From positions 1 through 64,000 of the forward strand of contig NZ_BAAACF010000003.1 of NCBI RefSeq assembly GCF_039521365.1: a stretch of DNA of 64,000 nucleotides, written 5' to 3'. Every line of letters starts with the position of its first letter. The first letter of the stretch is position 1. The DNA is from Clostridium_AW malenominatum (GTDB taxonomy: Bacteria; Bacillota; Clostridia; Clostridiales; Clostridiaceae). Shown here in pieces: positions 8,805 through 17,840 of this stretch. The position numbers and the translations under genes were made by a program. The notes under the pieces are model-generated. The model was not told the origin of the DNA and did no database searches. It saw nothing but the letters and a program-made list of their open reading frames with translations.

Positions 8805-9527
8805 ATGGAAATTAATATTTGTCACCTATACCCTGACCTCCTAAATGTTTATGGAGACATTGGTAATGTGCATATATTAAAGTACAGATTAGAAAAAAGA
8901 GGTATTAAAACAAATATAGTAAACCTATCTATAAATGAAGAGTTTAATGGTGAGAATTACGACATAGTGCTTTTTGGTGGAGGGCAAGATTGCGAGCAAT
9001 CCATAGTTTCTAAAGACTTAATGGAAAATAAAAAAGAAGCCATAAAAGAATATATCGAAAGTGGTAAGGTAATGCTTTCTATATGTGCAGGATATCAGTT
9101 ATTAGGTAAATACTATACCACTGCTGAAGGAGAAAGGCTTGAAGGACTAGATATTCTTCCTATATATACAGACAGTGGCATTGGCCGCTTTATAGGAAAC
9201 ACCGTAATAATAAATGAAGATTTTTCCGAAACCTATGTGGGCTTTGAAAATCACTCTGGAAGAACTTATATAGGAGACTTAAAACCTTTAGGTAGAGTAA
9301 TTAGAGGTTTTGGCAACAATGGAGAAGATGGCTATGAAGGCTGTGTTTATAAAAACACCTTTGGTACATATTTTCATGGATGCTTACTTTCCAAAAATCC
9401 AGAACTGGCAGATAGACTTTTAAAAATCTCCTTAGAAAATAAATATGGTAAAGATATAGAACTCTCTCCTTTAGATGACTCTTTAGAGTTAAAAGCTAAA
9501 GATTATATAATAAAGAAAAATGATTAA
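8805..9527 (+). CDS. gatD: Lipid II isoglutaminyl synthase, GatD glutamine amidotransferase subunit
   Basis: 240 residues. It is a class I glutaminase-type amidotransferase that supplies ammonia to MurT. The nucleophile Cys94 sits in SICAGYQLLG, the oxyanion region is FGGGQDCEQ, and His191 lies in TYFHGCLLSKNPE. Length and motifs match characterised GatD proteins. AAAGGAGG precedes the ATG, and a compact hairpin terminator follows at once, so the operon ends here. Amidation of lipid II affects cross-linking and sensitivity to wall-acting agents in other Gram-positives. Confidence 0.95.
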   Translation: MEINICHLYPDLLNVYGDIGNVHILKYRLEKRGIKTNIVNLSINEEFNGENYDIVLFGGGQDCEQSIVSKDLMENKKEAIKEYIESGKVMLSICAGYQLLGKYYTTAEGERLEGLDILPIYTDSGIGRFIGNTVIINEDFSETYVGFENHSGRTYIGDLKPLGRVIRGFGNNGEDGYEGCVYKNTFGTYFHGCLLSKNPELADRLLKISLENKYGKDIELSPLDDSLELKAKDYIIKKND

Positions 9528-9548
9528 GGACCAGATAATATCTGGCCC
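9528..9548 (+). terminator. Terminator of the capA-murT-gatD operon
   Basis: GG-A-CCAGA with TCTGG-C-CC around a 5-nt loop, followed by TTTTATTTTTT, immediately after the gatD stop. Confidence 0.8.
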
Positions 9549-9688
9549 TTTTATTTTTTATCCTATAAATATTTTTATTGCATCTATGTAACTATATATT
9601 CTAAAGCCTGTACACACTAAAATAAAATAACATTCATTAAAAATCATATTTTTTACATCCCCATGGAAATCATTTTTTTAAGTCACTG

Positions 9689-10459
9689 TTAAATTATTAA
9701 TTTTTCAAATTCACTACTTCTTAGAGGTTTGCTAAAATAAAATCCTTGAGCCTCATCGCAGTTAAGCTTTTTTAGCATTTGAAATTGCTCAAATAGTTCA
9801 ACTCCTTCTGCAATAACTTTCAAATTTAAACAATGGGCCATTTCAATAATTTTTGATACTATTATTTCTTGCTTCTTATCTAAAGTAATTCCGTCCACAA
9901 AAGATTTATCAATCTTAATTATATCTATTGGCAGTTTGTTTAAATATTTAAAAGATGAATATCCTGTTCCGAAATCGTCTAAAGCTATTTTTATTCCAAG
10001 AGCTTTTAACTCTCTTAATATCTCTACCGTCCTCTCAATATTTCTTACAGCAATATTTTCAGTAATTTCAATTTCTAGCTGTTCTGGATTGAATCCCGTT
10101 TCATATAATATATCAGTAAGCCAAAAAATAAAATTTCTATTTTCAAATTGTTTAGCTGATATATTTACACTAAGTATCAAGTTTTTACCTTTCTTTAAAT
10201 TCCATAAACTTGTTTCTTCACAGGCTATTTTCGTTACATAATCACTTATTTCGTATATTAAATTTGACTGCTCAGCTAAAGCTATTACTTTAGATGGCGA
10301 GATATTATTCCATCTTAATAATGCTTCCATCCCTATAATTGATTCATTTAAAATATTAATTCGAGGCTGATAATACACTTTAAGCTCTTCTTTTACTATA
10401 GAATTCTTTAAATTTTCTAATATACTCCCATTGTCTATATTTTTTAAATAGTACTCCAT
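9689..10459 (-). CDS. Stand-alone EAL-domain c-di-GMP phosphodiesterase
   Basis: 256 residues, nearly all a single EAL domain that cleaves cyclic di-GMP to pGpG. The catalytic set is complete by eye: EALLRW, the Asn of NISAKQF, ITENIA, LDDFGTGYSS, IKIDKSFVDG, AEGVE and QGFYFSKP. There is no GGDEF or sensor domain, so the protein is probably cytoplasmic and dimerises through EAL. The ATG at 10459 has a weak AAGAGGT site. The gene stands alone, with a terminator of the upstream gene at 10580-10619. Confidence 0.9.
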   Translation of the reverse strand: MEYYLKNIDNGSILENLKNSIVKEELKVYYQPRINILNESIIGMEALLRWNNISPSKVIALAEQSNLIYEISDYVTKIACEETSLWNLKKGKNLILSVNISAKQFENRNFIFWLTDILYETGFNPEQLEIEITENIAVRNIERTVEILRELKALGIKIALDDFGTGYSSFKYLNKLPIDIIKIDKSFVDGITLDKKQEIIVSKIIEMAHCLNLKVIAEGVELFEQFQMLKKLNCDEAQGFYFSKPLRSSEFEKLII

Positions 10460-10579
10460 AATTTGTTGCTACCTCTTTTCGTCAATTTATTATATAATTA
10501 AATTTTTCACTTAACTATTGTAAGTATTTATACTTATTACAATATGAGGTCTTTTATTGAAAAAAATGTCAAAATAAAA

Positions 10580-10619
10580 TGAGCCAGTACAATGTATTGT
10601 TTACATTAGCACTGGCTCA
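10580..10619 (-). terminator. Terminator after the DUF2294 gene
   Basis: TGAGCCAGT / ACTGGCTCA outer stem with an inner AATGTA / TACATT stem. The minus-strand tail is ATTTTATTTTGAC. It lies 48 nt beyond the DUF2294 stop and blocks read-through into the EAL gene. Confidence 0.8.
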
Positions 10620-10666
10620 CTTTTGGATAAAGTTTTCCATAATTACCCCTCCATTAGCTTAACCAA

Positions 10667-11008
10667 TTATATAATTTTTAACACTATTACTTTTGAATTG
10701 TCTAAGATATTTTCTTCATCAGAAATAATAATTAATTCTTTACATAAAATTATGCATACCTGCTTTAGTATTTCTTCTGTCAAAATCGGTACTAATCCTT
10801 GCCTAAAATACTCTACCCTTTTATAATTATTTTCATGATTTAATACAGCTTTTTCTATTTCCGACAATATACCCCTAATCTCAATTGTAACATAATTACC
10901 TTTAATGTCAACCCTTGTCCTTTCTGGTCCTTTTCCACTAATTTTCTTTATTATTCCAGAGCAGCAACTTTCTAAAAGATAATTTATTTCTTTATTTACA
11001 TTACTCAA
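10667..11008 (-). CDS. DUF2294 family protein
   Basis: 113 residues, soluble. The segment GKGPERTRVDIKGNYVTIEI followed by ILSEIEKAVL and a C-terminal beta strand (SKVIVLKII) matches the DUF2294 pattern seen in many Firmicutes. The biochemical role of that family is unknown to me. The frame extends to a GTG at 11017, but this overlaps the AAAGGAGG site. The TTG at 11008 lies 8 nt after that site and is the better start. Single gene with its own terminator. Confidence 0.75.
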   Translation of the reverse strand: MSNVNKEINYLLESCCSGIIKKISGKGPERTRVDIKGNYVTIEIRGILSEIEKAVLNHENNYKRVEYFRQGLVPILTEEILKQVCIILCKELIIISDEENILDNSKVIVLKII

Positions 11009-11231
11009 TATATTCACCTCCTTTCCATATCCTTCCCCCCTCCTTAAGTATTATAGGTTTTAATTATTGTATAAATTTAATAAATCATTTCCTTACTAAT
11101 GCTTTCATTAAGTTGTATATCACATAATGCTAAATTGGTGATTTATGCCACCAAAATATATTGTATAATTCTTCACTAAATTTTTCAATATTTCTTATAT
11201 TATTAAAACTTGTACTAAAATTATATAAATA

Positions 11232-11254
11232 ACCAACAAAGCTAAGCTTGTCGG
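11232..11254 (-). terminator. Terminator after the polysaccharide deacetylase gene
   Basis: A hairpin whose arms ACCAACAAAGC and GCTTGTCGGCT are complementary apart from one G-T pair and a mismatch abuts the stop codon at 11255. On the minus strand it is followed by TTATTTATATAATTTT. Confidence 0.7.
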
Positions 11255-12004
11255 CTATCTTCTATTAACTATTCCCATTCTTATCATTGTTCTTCTTTCA
11301 GAATTAGTCATTTCTTCTAAAGTTTTAAATGTATATCCCTTAGCTTTAAGATCTTTTATTATACTATCTAAAGATTCTACTGTGGTACTTTTATAATAAC
11401 TGTCGTGCATTAAAATAACTGCTAAGTTTGTATTGTTGCATCCATTTTTTATATTATGATTTAACACATTAACTGCAACTGTTTCCCCCTCAGCGTCTCC
11501 AGAAGATACGTTCCAATCTATATAATCCACACCTTTAGCATTAAGCTTATTCCTAATGGTTCTTAGTATTTCACCATTAGAAACCTGGTTATCGGAACCT
11601 CCTGGTAGCCTAGTATAGGTATAGTAATCTTTCCCCGTCAAATTGTTTATAACTTTAATACATTTATCCAAGTCTTGAAAATAATTATCCACGCTACTAT
11701 ACATTGCTTTATAATCGTGACTATATGTATGTGGAAGTATAGTCATGCCTTCACTATACATTTTTTTAATTATTTGTGGATTATTTTCTCCTAAAGCTCC
11801 AATAACAAAAAAAGAAGCCTTAACTCCATTTTCTTTAAGTATTTTTAATATTTTAGGAGTATTATTGGGGGACGGTCCATCATCAAAGGTTAAAAACACA
11901 ACTTTTTCTTTATTATTATTTGCAGCTTTCACTTGACTAATTCCCGTTTTTAAAATTAATGATAGAATAAATATAAAAATGAGGAAATAAAGTCTCTTTT
12001 TCAT
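11255..12004 (-). CDS. Secreted polysaccharide deacetylase (NodB/CE4 family)
   Basis: 249 residues with an N-terminal signal peptide (cleavage about residue 27). The CE4 catalytic core is intact: TFDDGPSPNNTP (motif 1, metal Asp and base), PHTYSHDYKA (motif 2, His-x3-His) and TRLPGGSDN (motif 3). Later FVIG-type and LMHDSYYKSTT (motif 5 His) are present. These enzymes remove N-acetyl groups from peptidoglycan or chitin-like glycans at the cell surface, and the PdaA-like subset acts during spore cortex formation. The substrate cannot be fixed here. Transcribed alone. Confidence 0.9.
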   Translation of the reverse strand: MKKRLYFLIFIFILSLILKTGISQVKAANNNKEKVVFLTFDDGPSPNNTPKILKILKENGVKASFFVIGALGENNPQIIKKMYSEGMTILPHTYSHDYKAMYSSVDNYFQDLDKCIKVINNLTGKDYYTYTRLPGGSDNQVSNGEILRTIRNKLNAKGVDYIDWNVSSGDAEGETVAVNVLNHNIKNGCNNTNLAVILMHDSYYKSTTVESLDSIIKDLKAKGYTFKTLEEMTNSERRTMIRMGIVNRR

Positions 12005-12088
12005 AAAGTCACCTTCTTTTAAAATAATGTTTCTTTACTATATAGATTATCCTCTATTTCCTCATTCATGCTTACCAATTGAAGGAAG

Positions 12089-14665
12089 CTATTTAGTTTT
12101 TTCAATAATTATATTTTCATTTCTTGCATCTACCACTATAGTATCACCAGATGTAATAGTACCTTTTATTATTTCTCTTGCTATCTGAGTTTCTAAGGTG
12201 TTTTCAATATATCTTTTAAGAGGTCTCGCTCCATAAATTGGATCGTATCCTTCTTTACCCATAAGTTCTTTTCCTCTTTCTGTAACACTCAAACTTATAT
12301 TCCTGTCTTTTAATCTACCCTCAATGCTTACTAGGAAAATATCAATAATTTTAGTAATTTCATCTTTAGTTAAAGGTTTAAACATAATGATATCATCAAG
12401 TCTATTTAAAAACTCTGGCTTAAATCTACCCTTTAACTCTTGCATAACTCTATCTTTATTGTTTTCTAGTAAATGTATACTTCCAATATTAGATGTCATT
12501 ATAATTATGCAGTTTTTAAAATCTACAGTTTTTCCTTTATTATCTGTAAGTCTTCCGTCATCTAATATCTGAAGAAAAACATTGAATACATCTTCATGAG
12601 CTTTTTCTATTTCATCAAAAAGTATTACAGAATATGGCTTTCTTCTAACCGCTTCTGTTAATTGTCCCCCTTCCTCATATCCTACATATCCTGGAGGAGC
12701 TCCAATTAATCTAGATACTGAATACTTTTCCATGTACTCAGACATATCAATTCTTATTATACTTTCTTCACTATCAAATAGTGTTCTTGCCAAAGTTTTT
12801 GCAAGTTCAGTTTTACCTACACCTGTAGGACCTAAAAAAATAAAAGAACCTATTGGTTTTTTAGGGTCCTTCATCCCTGCCCTTGCTCTTATTACTGCAT
12901 TAGATACTGCACTTACCGCTTCTTCTTGCCCTATAACTCTTTTGCTTAGTTCATCTTCTAATCTTAATAACTTTTCCTTTTCACCCTCCATAAGTTTTGC
13001 AACAGGTATTCCAGTCCATTTAGCTATTATCTCAGTTATTTCATTTTCTGTAACCTCTTCTTTTAACATATTGCCTTCTTGATTTTCATATATTACCCCT
13101 TCCTTTTCTTTTATCTCACTCTCTATGTTTGGTATCACTCCATATTTTAGCTCTGCAACCTTATTTAAATCATAAGCTCTTTCAGCCTTCTCTAATTCTC
13201 CTCTTACATTGTCTAATTTCTCTTTTAAATTTCTAACTCCAGTGATTTGCTCTTTTTCCTTATTATATTTAGAGGTCATTTCCTTATCTTTTTCTTTTAA
13301 GTTACTAAGCTCCTTTTCTAAGGCGTTTAATCTTTCTAAAGAAACTATGTCTTTCTCCTTAGATAAAGCTTCTTTTTCTATCTCTAATTGAAATATTCTT
13401 CTTTTTACAATATCTAATTCCGTTGGAAGGCTATCAATTTCAGATCTTATCATTGCTCCTGCTTCATCGATTAAATCTATAGCTTTATCTGGAAGATATC
13501 TATCTGTTATATATCTATTAGAAAGCTTTGCAGCTGCAACAATTGCTGAATCATGTATTCTTATACCGTGGTGAATTTCAAATCTTTCTTTTAACCCTCT
13601 AAGTATTGATATACTATCTTCCACTGTAGGTTCTTCTACCACTACTGGCTGAAATCTTCTCTCTAATGCCTTATCTTTTTCTATATATTTTCTGTATTCA
13701 TCAAAGGTTGTGGCTCCAATACAATGTAATTCTCCACGAGCAAGCATAGGTTTAATAAGATTTCCAGCGTCCATGGCTCCTTCTGTTTTTCCAGCCCCTA
13801 CTATGGTGTGTATTTCATCAATAAATAATATTATTTTTCCTTCGCTTCTTTCCACCTCTTTTAATACAGCTTTTAATCTTTCTTCAAATTCTCCTCTATA
13901 CTTTGCACCTGCGATTAGTGCTCCCATATCTAGTGAAAATATAGTTTTATTTTTTATACCCTCAGGTACATCACCTCTTATAATTCTTAAAGCTAGTCCT
14001 TCTACTATAGCTGTTTTACCTACTCCAGGTTCACCGATTAGTACTGGATTATTTTTAGTTCTTCTTGATAGTATTCTTATAACCCTTCTTATCTCTTCAT
14101 CTCTCCCTATGATTGGATCAATTTTATGGTTTTTAGCATCATCAGTTAAATTTCTTCCGTATTTGACCAAAGCTTCATAGGTGCCTTCTGGATCTTGAGA
14201 ATCCACCCTTTGGTTTCCCCTTACAGATGATAGAGCCGTTAAAAATCCCTCCTTATTTACGTTAAATTTTTTTAGAATATTTCCCACTTCGCCCTTCTTA
14301 TCAATATCCATAATAGCAAGTGCCACGTGTTCTACACTTATATAAGAGTCTCCAAATTTTTTAGAGATTTCCTCTGCTTTTATAAAAACTTCTTCAAATC
14401 TCCTTGTGGCATATACTCCTCCAGTTTGGGCTCCTTCCCCTAAAACCTTTGGCATTTTATCAAGTTCTCTAGTAATTTCTTCCCTAAGGCTTCTAATATT
14501 TACTCCCATTTTAGTAAATATATTAGGTATCAAGCCATCTTCTTGCATAATTAAGGATGCAAACAAGTGAATTATATCAATTTGTTGATGATTATGTTTT
14601 ATAGCTATTGCTCCAGAATCATTTATGGTTTGTTGCACTTTTAATGTTAATTTTTCAATATCCAT
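12089..14665 (-). CDS. clpB: ATP-dependent disaggregase ClpB
   Basis: 858 residues, typical for ClpB. It is a hexameric AAA+ chaperone that pulls proteins out of aggregates together with DnaK. In order: Clp N-domain repeats (1-145), AAA-1 with GEPGVGKTAIVEG and LFIDEIHTIVGAG, a long coiled-coil middle domain (about 400-520), and AAA-2 with GPTGVGKTELAKTLA and LFDEIEKAH, then the D2-small domain. It lacks an IGF/L ClpP-binding loop as far as I can see. The open frame continues 21 codons upstream, but ATG 14665 follows AGGAGG closely. A CtsR box overlaps its promoter. Confidence 0.97.
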   Translation of the reverse strand: MDIEKLTLKVQQTINDSGAIAIKHNHQQIDIIHLFASLIMQEDGLIPNIFTKMGVNIRSLREEITRELDKMPKVLGEGAQTGGVYATRRFEEVFIKAEEISKKFGDSYISVEHVALAIMDIDKKGEVGNILKKFNVNKEGFLTALSSVRGNQRVDSQDPEGTYEALVKYGRNLTDDAKNHKIDPIIGRDEEIRRVIRILSRRTKNNPVLIGEPGVGKTAIVEGLALRIIRGDVPEGIKNKTIFSLDMGALIAGAKYRGEFEERLKAVLKEVERSEGKIILFIDEIHTIVGAGKTEGAMDAGNLIKPMLARGELHCIGATTFDEYRKYIEKDKALERRFQPVVVEEPTVEDSISILRGLKERFEIHHGIRIHDSAIVAAAKLSNRYITDRYLPDKAIDLIDEAGAMIRSEIDSLPTELDIVKRRIFQLEIEKEALSKEKDIVSLERLNALEKELSNLKEKDKEMTSKYNKEKEQITGVRNLKEKLDNVRGELEKAERAYDLNKVAELKYGVIPNIESEIKEKEGVIYENQEGNMLKEEVTENEITEIIAKWTGIPVAKLMEGEKEKLLRLEDELSKRVIGQEEAVSAVSNAVIRARAGMKDPKKPIGSFIFLGPTGVGKTELAKTLARTLFDSEESIIRIDMSEYMEKYSVSRLIGAPPGYVGYEEGGQLTEAVRRKPYSVILFDEIEKAHEDVFNVFLQILDDGRLTDNKGKTVDFKNCIIIMTSNIGSIHLLENNKDRVMQELKGRFKPEFLNRLDDIIMFKPLTKDEITKIIDIFLVSIEGRLKDRNISLSVTERGKELMGKEGYDPIYGARPLKRYIENTLETQIAREIIKGTITSGDTIVVDARNENIIIEKTK

Positions 14666-14699
14666 AGTATACCTCCTATACTTGTTTCTTCTTAATTTT

Positions 14700-14728
14700 T
14701 TTATACACCATTGGTCAAAGAAAGTCAA
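14700..14728 (-). promoter_or_regulatory. clpB SigA promoter
   Basis: -35 TTGACT (14728-14723), 17-nt spacer, -10 TATAAA (14705-14700), about 28 nt before the clpB ribosome site. Confidence 0.75.
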
Positions 14729-14729
14729 A
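14713..14729 (+). promoter_or_regulatory. CtsR operator at clpB
   Basis: GGTCAAAGAAAGTCAAA matches the CtsR heat-shock operator consensus RGTCAAANANRGTCAAA at every specified base. It covers the -35 element and half the spacer of the clpB promoter, the usual place for repression. No ctsR gene is in the window, so the regulator must lie elsewhere. Confidence 0.85.
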
Positions 14730-14758
14730 GTCTAATTTCTCTTGAATAAATAAAAAAA

Positions 14759-14780
14759 CCTATACTTTTTATAGTATAGG
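14759..14780 (-). terminator. Terminator of the HTH-TPR gene pair
   Basis: CCTATACT / AGTATAGG stem with a 6-nt loop and a TTTTTTTATTT tail on the minus strand, 14 nt after the second HTH-TPR stop. Confidence 0.8.
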
Positions 14781-14794
14781 CTTCTATTTCTTAT

Positions 14795-16045
14795 TTATAT
14801 ATATTTATTTAAATTTAAGGCTAAATTGAAATATTTTATAGAATCACTTATGTTTTTTAACTTAAAATACATATAACCCATTTCCATGTATCTATCTAAT
14901 ATTTGTCTCTTGCTACCAAACTTCATAAGTGAGTCTAAAGCTAGATTCATATACATTTCCTTTGAAGAAAGTTCTCCTTTTTTACCAAGTATTAGAGCTT
15001 TTAAATAATAAGCCTTTTCTATGTATTTCATATCCTTTAAATTTATTGAATAATTTATCGCTTCATCGCTTATGCTTTCAGCTTCTTCTATTACATTATT
15101 TTTTATAAGTTCTTCTACAGCTTTAAGCATATATTGAACAAATCCTTCTCCCTTTTCTTCTTCATAGTAAGTTAATCCCTTTTTTATATATTCTATACCT
15201 TGATCCTTCATATCTAAGTCAAGCATAGCTTCAGCGTAGCTAAATATTGCATCGGCAATTCTAACCTTATTATCTCCGTATAATCTATAGGCTTCTTTCT
15301 CATAATGAGAGAATTCTTCTTTGTTATTTCTAAGAGAAAGTAATGCCATTATATAGTAAGCTTCTGCTTTTTTTAACTCGTCCTTAAAAACATCTATTAA
15401 CTCCATTAATTTTTTTCCTATTTCATAAGCCACTTTGTATTGCTTTGCCATGGTATAGGAATAGCATTCTCTTATCATAGCTCTTGCTACAATTTCCATG
15501 TTTCCAACTTTTTTGCCTTCTTCTTTTACTGTATTATAATATCCCGCAGCCTGTATATATTCTTCTGAATGGTAAAAGTATTTTGCTATATCCATGTAAT
15601 AAATAAGCTGGTTTTCATTGGACTTAGATTTTAAGCAAATATCGTAGTACTTTGAAATTAAAACTTGAAGTTTTTCATATCTTTTCATTTCAATGTTATA
15701 TCTAAACATCAAGTGCATTATTTGAAAAGCTTCTTCATAATAATTATAGTCTTCTGCATAGGAAAAATTATAAATAAGTTTTTCTTCATAATTTTTTCGT
15801 TTTGAGTTTTTCAATTTTTCTAAGTTTTTTCTTATTTGACTCTTTACATCATCTTTTAAATATCCCACATCTAAGTCTAGCTTTTTTGCCACAAAATCCA
15901 ATATCCAATCTTCAGGTATAACTTTATCATTTTCAATGCAACTCATCTTTGATACAGATAATTTATCTTCACATAAATATTTTAAGGTATATCCTTTGTA
16001 AACTCTAGCTCTTCGAATCTTTTCCCCTGTAGAAAGTATCTCCAT
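14795..16045 (-). CDS. XRE-type HTH regulator with C-terminal TPR repeats (second of pair)
   Basis: 416 residues. An N-terminal Cro/C1-type helix-turn-helix (about 7-60, beginning MEILSTGEKIRRARVYKGYT) is followed by roughly 340 residues of TPR-like helices. It is clearly a paralogue of the preceding gene, sharing the MEILS-GEKI-RR start and domain order, but the recognition helix differs (SVSKMSCIENDKV). The genes are 18 nt apart, and AGGTGAAG precedes this ATG. HTH plus TPR is the layout of RRNPP-type peptide-sensing regulators, but no peptide gene is apparent nearby. Confidence 0.82.
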   Translation of the reverse strand: MEILSTGEKIRRARVYKGYTLKYLCEDKLSVSKMSCIENDKVIPEDWILDFVAKKLDLDVGYLKDDVKSQIRKNLEKLKNSKRKNYEEKLIYNFSYAEDYNYYEEAFQIMHLMFRYNIEMKRYEKLQVLISKYYDICLKSKSNENQLIYYMDIAKYFYHSEEYIQAAGYYNTVKEEGKKVGNMEIVARAMIRECYSYTMAKQYKVAYEIGKKLMELIDVFKDELKKAEAYYIMALLSLRNNKEEFSHYEKEAYRLYGDNKVRIADAIFSYAEAMLDLDMKDQGIEYIKKGLTYYEEEKGEGFVQYMLKAVEELIKNNVIEEAESISDEAINYSINLKDMKYIEKAYYLKALILGKKGELSSKEMYMNLALDSLMKFGSKRQILDRYMEMGYMYFKLKNISDSIKYFNLALNLNKYI

Positions 16046-16063
16046 AATTCTTCACCTATCCAT

Positions 16064-17368
16064 TTAACTCTCTTTTAATATGCCTAATTTCTTAAATACC
16101 TCAACTCCATAATTTAAATATTGAGCAGCTTCTATTTCTCTTCCGCAGTCTATATAAAACTTTCCTATAAGTATAGCTATTTCAGCCGCTTCTTTTAAAT
16201 AATCCATATTCTTTACAAAGTTTAAAGCGAGAAGCAAGTTGCTTTCAGCCTCTTTTATATCTCCTTGTAACATATGAACCCTATGCTTTAATAAATAATA
16301 TTGAATTAAAGCATTATTATCTCCATCTTTCATATTATCCATGATTTCATCTAAGGTTTTTTTAGCATTTAAAGAATCTCTTAATTTAATGTAGTTTTCG
16401 CATATGTTAACCAAGGTTTCAATTAATTTAGAATCCTTTATATTTTTTCTAATTTCCTTGGCCTTATTTAAATGAATGAAGGATTCTTCTATATTATCAA
16501 ACTGATAGAATAGCTTTCCTAAATTATTTTCAATTTGACCAATATAAGATTCATTGTTTATATCTTTATATAAATTTAATGTCTTTTTAGAATATTTTAT
16601 AGCATTATCTATATCGCCTTTTTTATTATATTGCTCTGCTAATAATAGCAATGTAGCAGCATAAGATTTTTTATCATCAATTTGTTTAAACTTTTCTTTT
16701 GCTAAAAAAGAATAATCAATTGCTTTTCCTGTATTCTCCAGGTGATATTGAACGTTTGCCATGTTATAATAAATTTCGCCTAGTAGAAAGTCATTTCCTA
16801 TATTATTATCAATATAAACCTTTTCAGCCTGTTGAAAATAGCTAGCAGAAGAATGATAAGCATTCAAACTTAGGGTTATTTTACCCAAGTTAACAAAGGT
16901 ATTAATTATCTCTTCATATCTATTTTCTCTTATAAAAATTACATTTGAAGATAAAAAAAACTGTTGAGCTATGGTCATTTCACCCTTGGACATATATATG
17001 ATTCCTCTTAAATAAAGTATCCTAGCTTTTCTATAATCTAAATTATATTTTTCTGCATAGTAAAAGGCCTTCTCTACATATTGTTCCCCTAAGTAAAGAT
17101 CTTTATTTAATATATAAGATTCAGCTATGTTTTCAAAATAACTACATATTTTTTCCGATTGAGTTTCTTCTGATTCCATTAAATACTCCACTGAGGTATT
17201 TAGGGCAACAGCTAAATATTCTAATAAATCCATACTAGGATTAGATTTACCTGACTCTACAAGGCTTATCTGGCCAGGAGTAATTCTATCTCCCGCTAAA
17301 TCCTTTAGGGTCATATTTAGTTCTTTTCTTCTTCTTTTGATTTTTTCGCCCAGTGACAATATTTCCAT
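16064..17368 (-). CDS. XRE-type HTH regulator with C-terminal TPR repeats (first of pair)
   Basis: 434 residues. The HTH domain (about 7-62) includes ITPGQISLVESGKSNPSMDL, a textbook Cro/C1 turn and recognition helix. It is followed by seven or more TPR units with recurring A-x-Y-x-N-M-A and N-N-L-G-K-L patterns. The ATG at 17368 has an AAGGAAGAG site. It is first in a two-gene operon. A perfect palindrome about 80 nt upstream could be an autoregulatory operator. The ligand, if any, is unknown. Confidence 0.85.
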   Translation of the reverse strand: MEILSLGEKIKRRRKELNMTLKDLAGDRITPGQISLVESGKSNPSMDLLEYLAVALNTSVEYLMESEETQSEKICSYFENIAESYILNKDLYLGEQYVEKAFYYAEKYNLDYRKARILYLRGIIYMSKGEMTIAQQFFLSSNVIFIRENRYEEIINTFVNLGKITLSLNAYHSSASYFQQAEKVYIDNNIGNDFLLGEIYYNMANVQYHLENTGKAIDYSFLAKEKFKQIDDKKSYAATLLLLAEQYNKKGDIDNAIKYSKKTLNLYKDINNESYIGQIENNLGKLFYQFDNIEESFIHLNKAKEIRKNIKDSKLIETLVNICENYIKLRDSLNAKKTLDEIMDNMKDGDNNALIQYYLLKHRVHMLQGDIKEAESNLLLALNFVKNMDYLKEAAEIAILIGKFYIDCGREIEAAQYLNYGVEVFKKLGILKES

Positions 17369-17448
17369 AGTTCACTCTTCCTTTTCTTGAAAATTTATAT
17401 CATATATTGTTTATATTTTGTTTATTTCTAAATCTTAGTATATTATAA

Positions 17449-17478
17449 CATATTTTAGATTTAATATCTAAAATATAT
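17449..17478. promoter_or_regulatory. Palindrome upstream of the HTH-TPR operon
   Basis: CATATTTTAGAT and ATCTAAAATATATG form a near-perfect inverted repeat around a TTAAT centre. It has no poly-U tail of terminator type, and it lies 80-110 nt before the first HTH-TPR start. An operator is possible; binding is not demonstrated. A second inverted repeat (AATGTTAA / TTAACATT) lies at 17491-17512. Confidence 0.4.
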
Positions 17479-17542
17479 GCAAATTAAAGGACAATGTTAA
17501 TTATTTTTAACATTACTTTTTATATTATTTACAAATAGTTAA

Positions 17543-17579
17543 AATTAAAAGGGAAGTACTATGTACTCCCCTTTTAATT
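17543..17579 (-). terminator. Terminator after the small YtxH-like gene
   Basis: AATTAAAAGGG-AAGTAC with GTACT-CCCCTTTTAATT around a 3-nt loop, directly after the stop at 17586. The tail is T-rich on the minus strand. Confidence 0.75.
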
Positions 17580-17585
17580 CAAATA

Positions 17586-17756
17586 TTATCTCATCCACTT
17601 CATCATGCCGCCATAAGCGTCTTCTGCCATATTTCTTACATACCTATTTGCTCTTTTCATTCTTCTTCTTGTGTTTCTGTCCATATCTGGCATAAGTAGC
17701 ATAGTTGCAGCTGCTCCTAACATCATACCTGTTATTAATTTATTACGTGTCATCAT
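17586..17756 (-). CDS. Small Met-rich membrane-associated peptide (YtxH-like)
   Basis: 56 residues, starting at the first of two adjacent ATG codons (17756 or 17753), 4-6 nt after GGAGAGGTGATAG. A short hydrophobic segment GMMLGAAATMLLM (about 10-22) is followed by a strongly basic helix DRNTRRRMKRANRYVR and an amphipathic tail. This is the general look of short YtxH-type proteins, but sequence family membership is unproven. It has its own ribosome site and a terminator immediately after, which supports a real gene. Confidence 0.75.
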   Translation of the reverse strand: MMTRNKLITGMMLGAAATMLLMPDMDRNTRRRMKRANRYVRNMAEDAYGGMMKWMR

Positions 17757-17840
17757 AATCTATCACCTCTCCTATATAGTGTGTGTAAACATAGATTATG
17801 CAATTTATGATATTTTAATCAATTATTTTTATGGAATTTA

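Noticed and set aside
12324..14180. Several antisense ORFs opposite clpB
   Set aside because: They are shadows of a well-conserved gene on the other strand, with no start signals.
14666..14728. N-terminal extension of ClpB
   Set aside because: It covers the promoter and CtsR box and is not part of any ClpB.
14795..17368. Calling the HTH-TPR pair a quorum-sensing system
   Set aside because: No small secreted-peptide gene lies beside either regulator, so only the architecture supports it.
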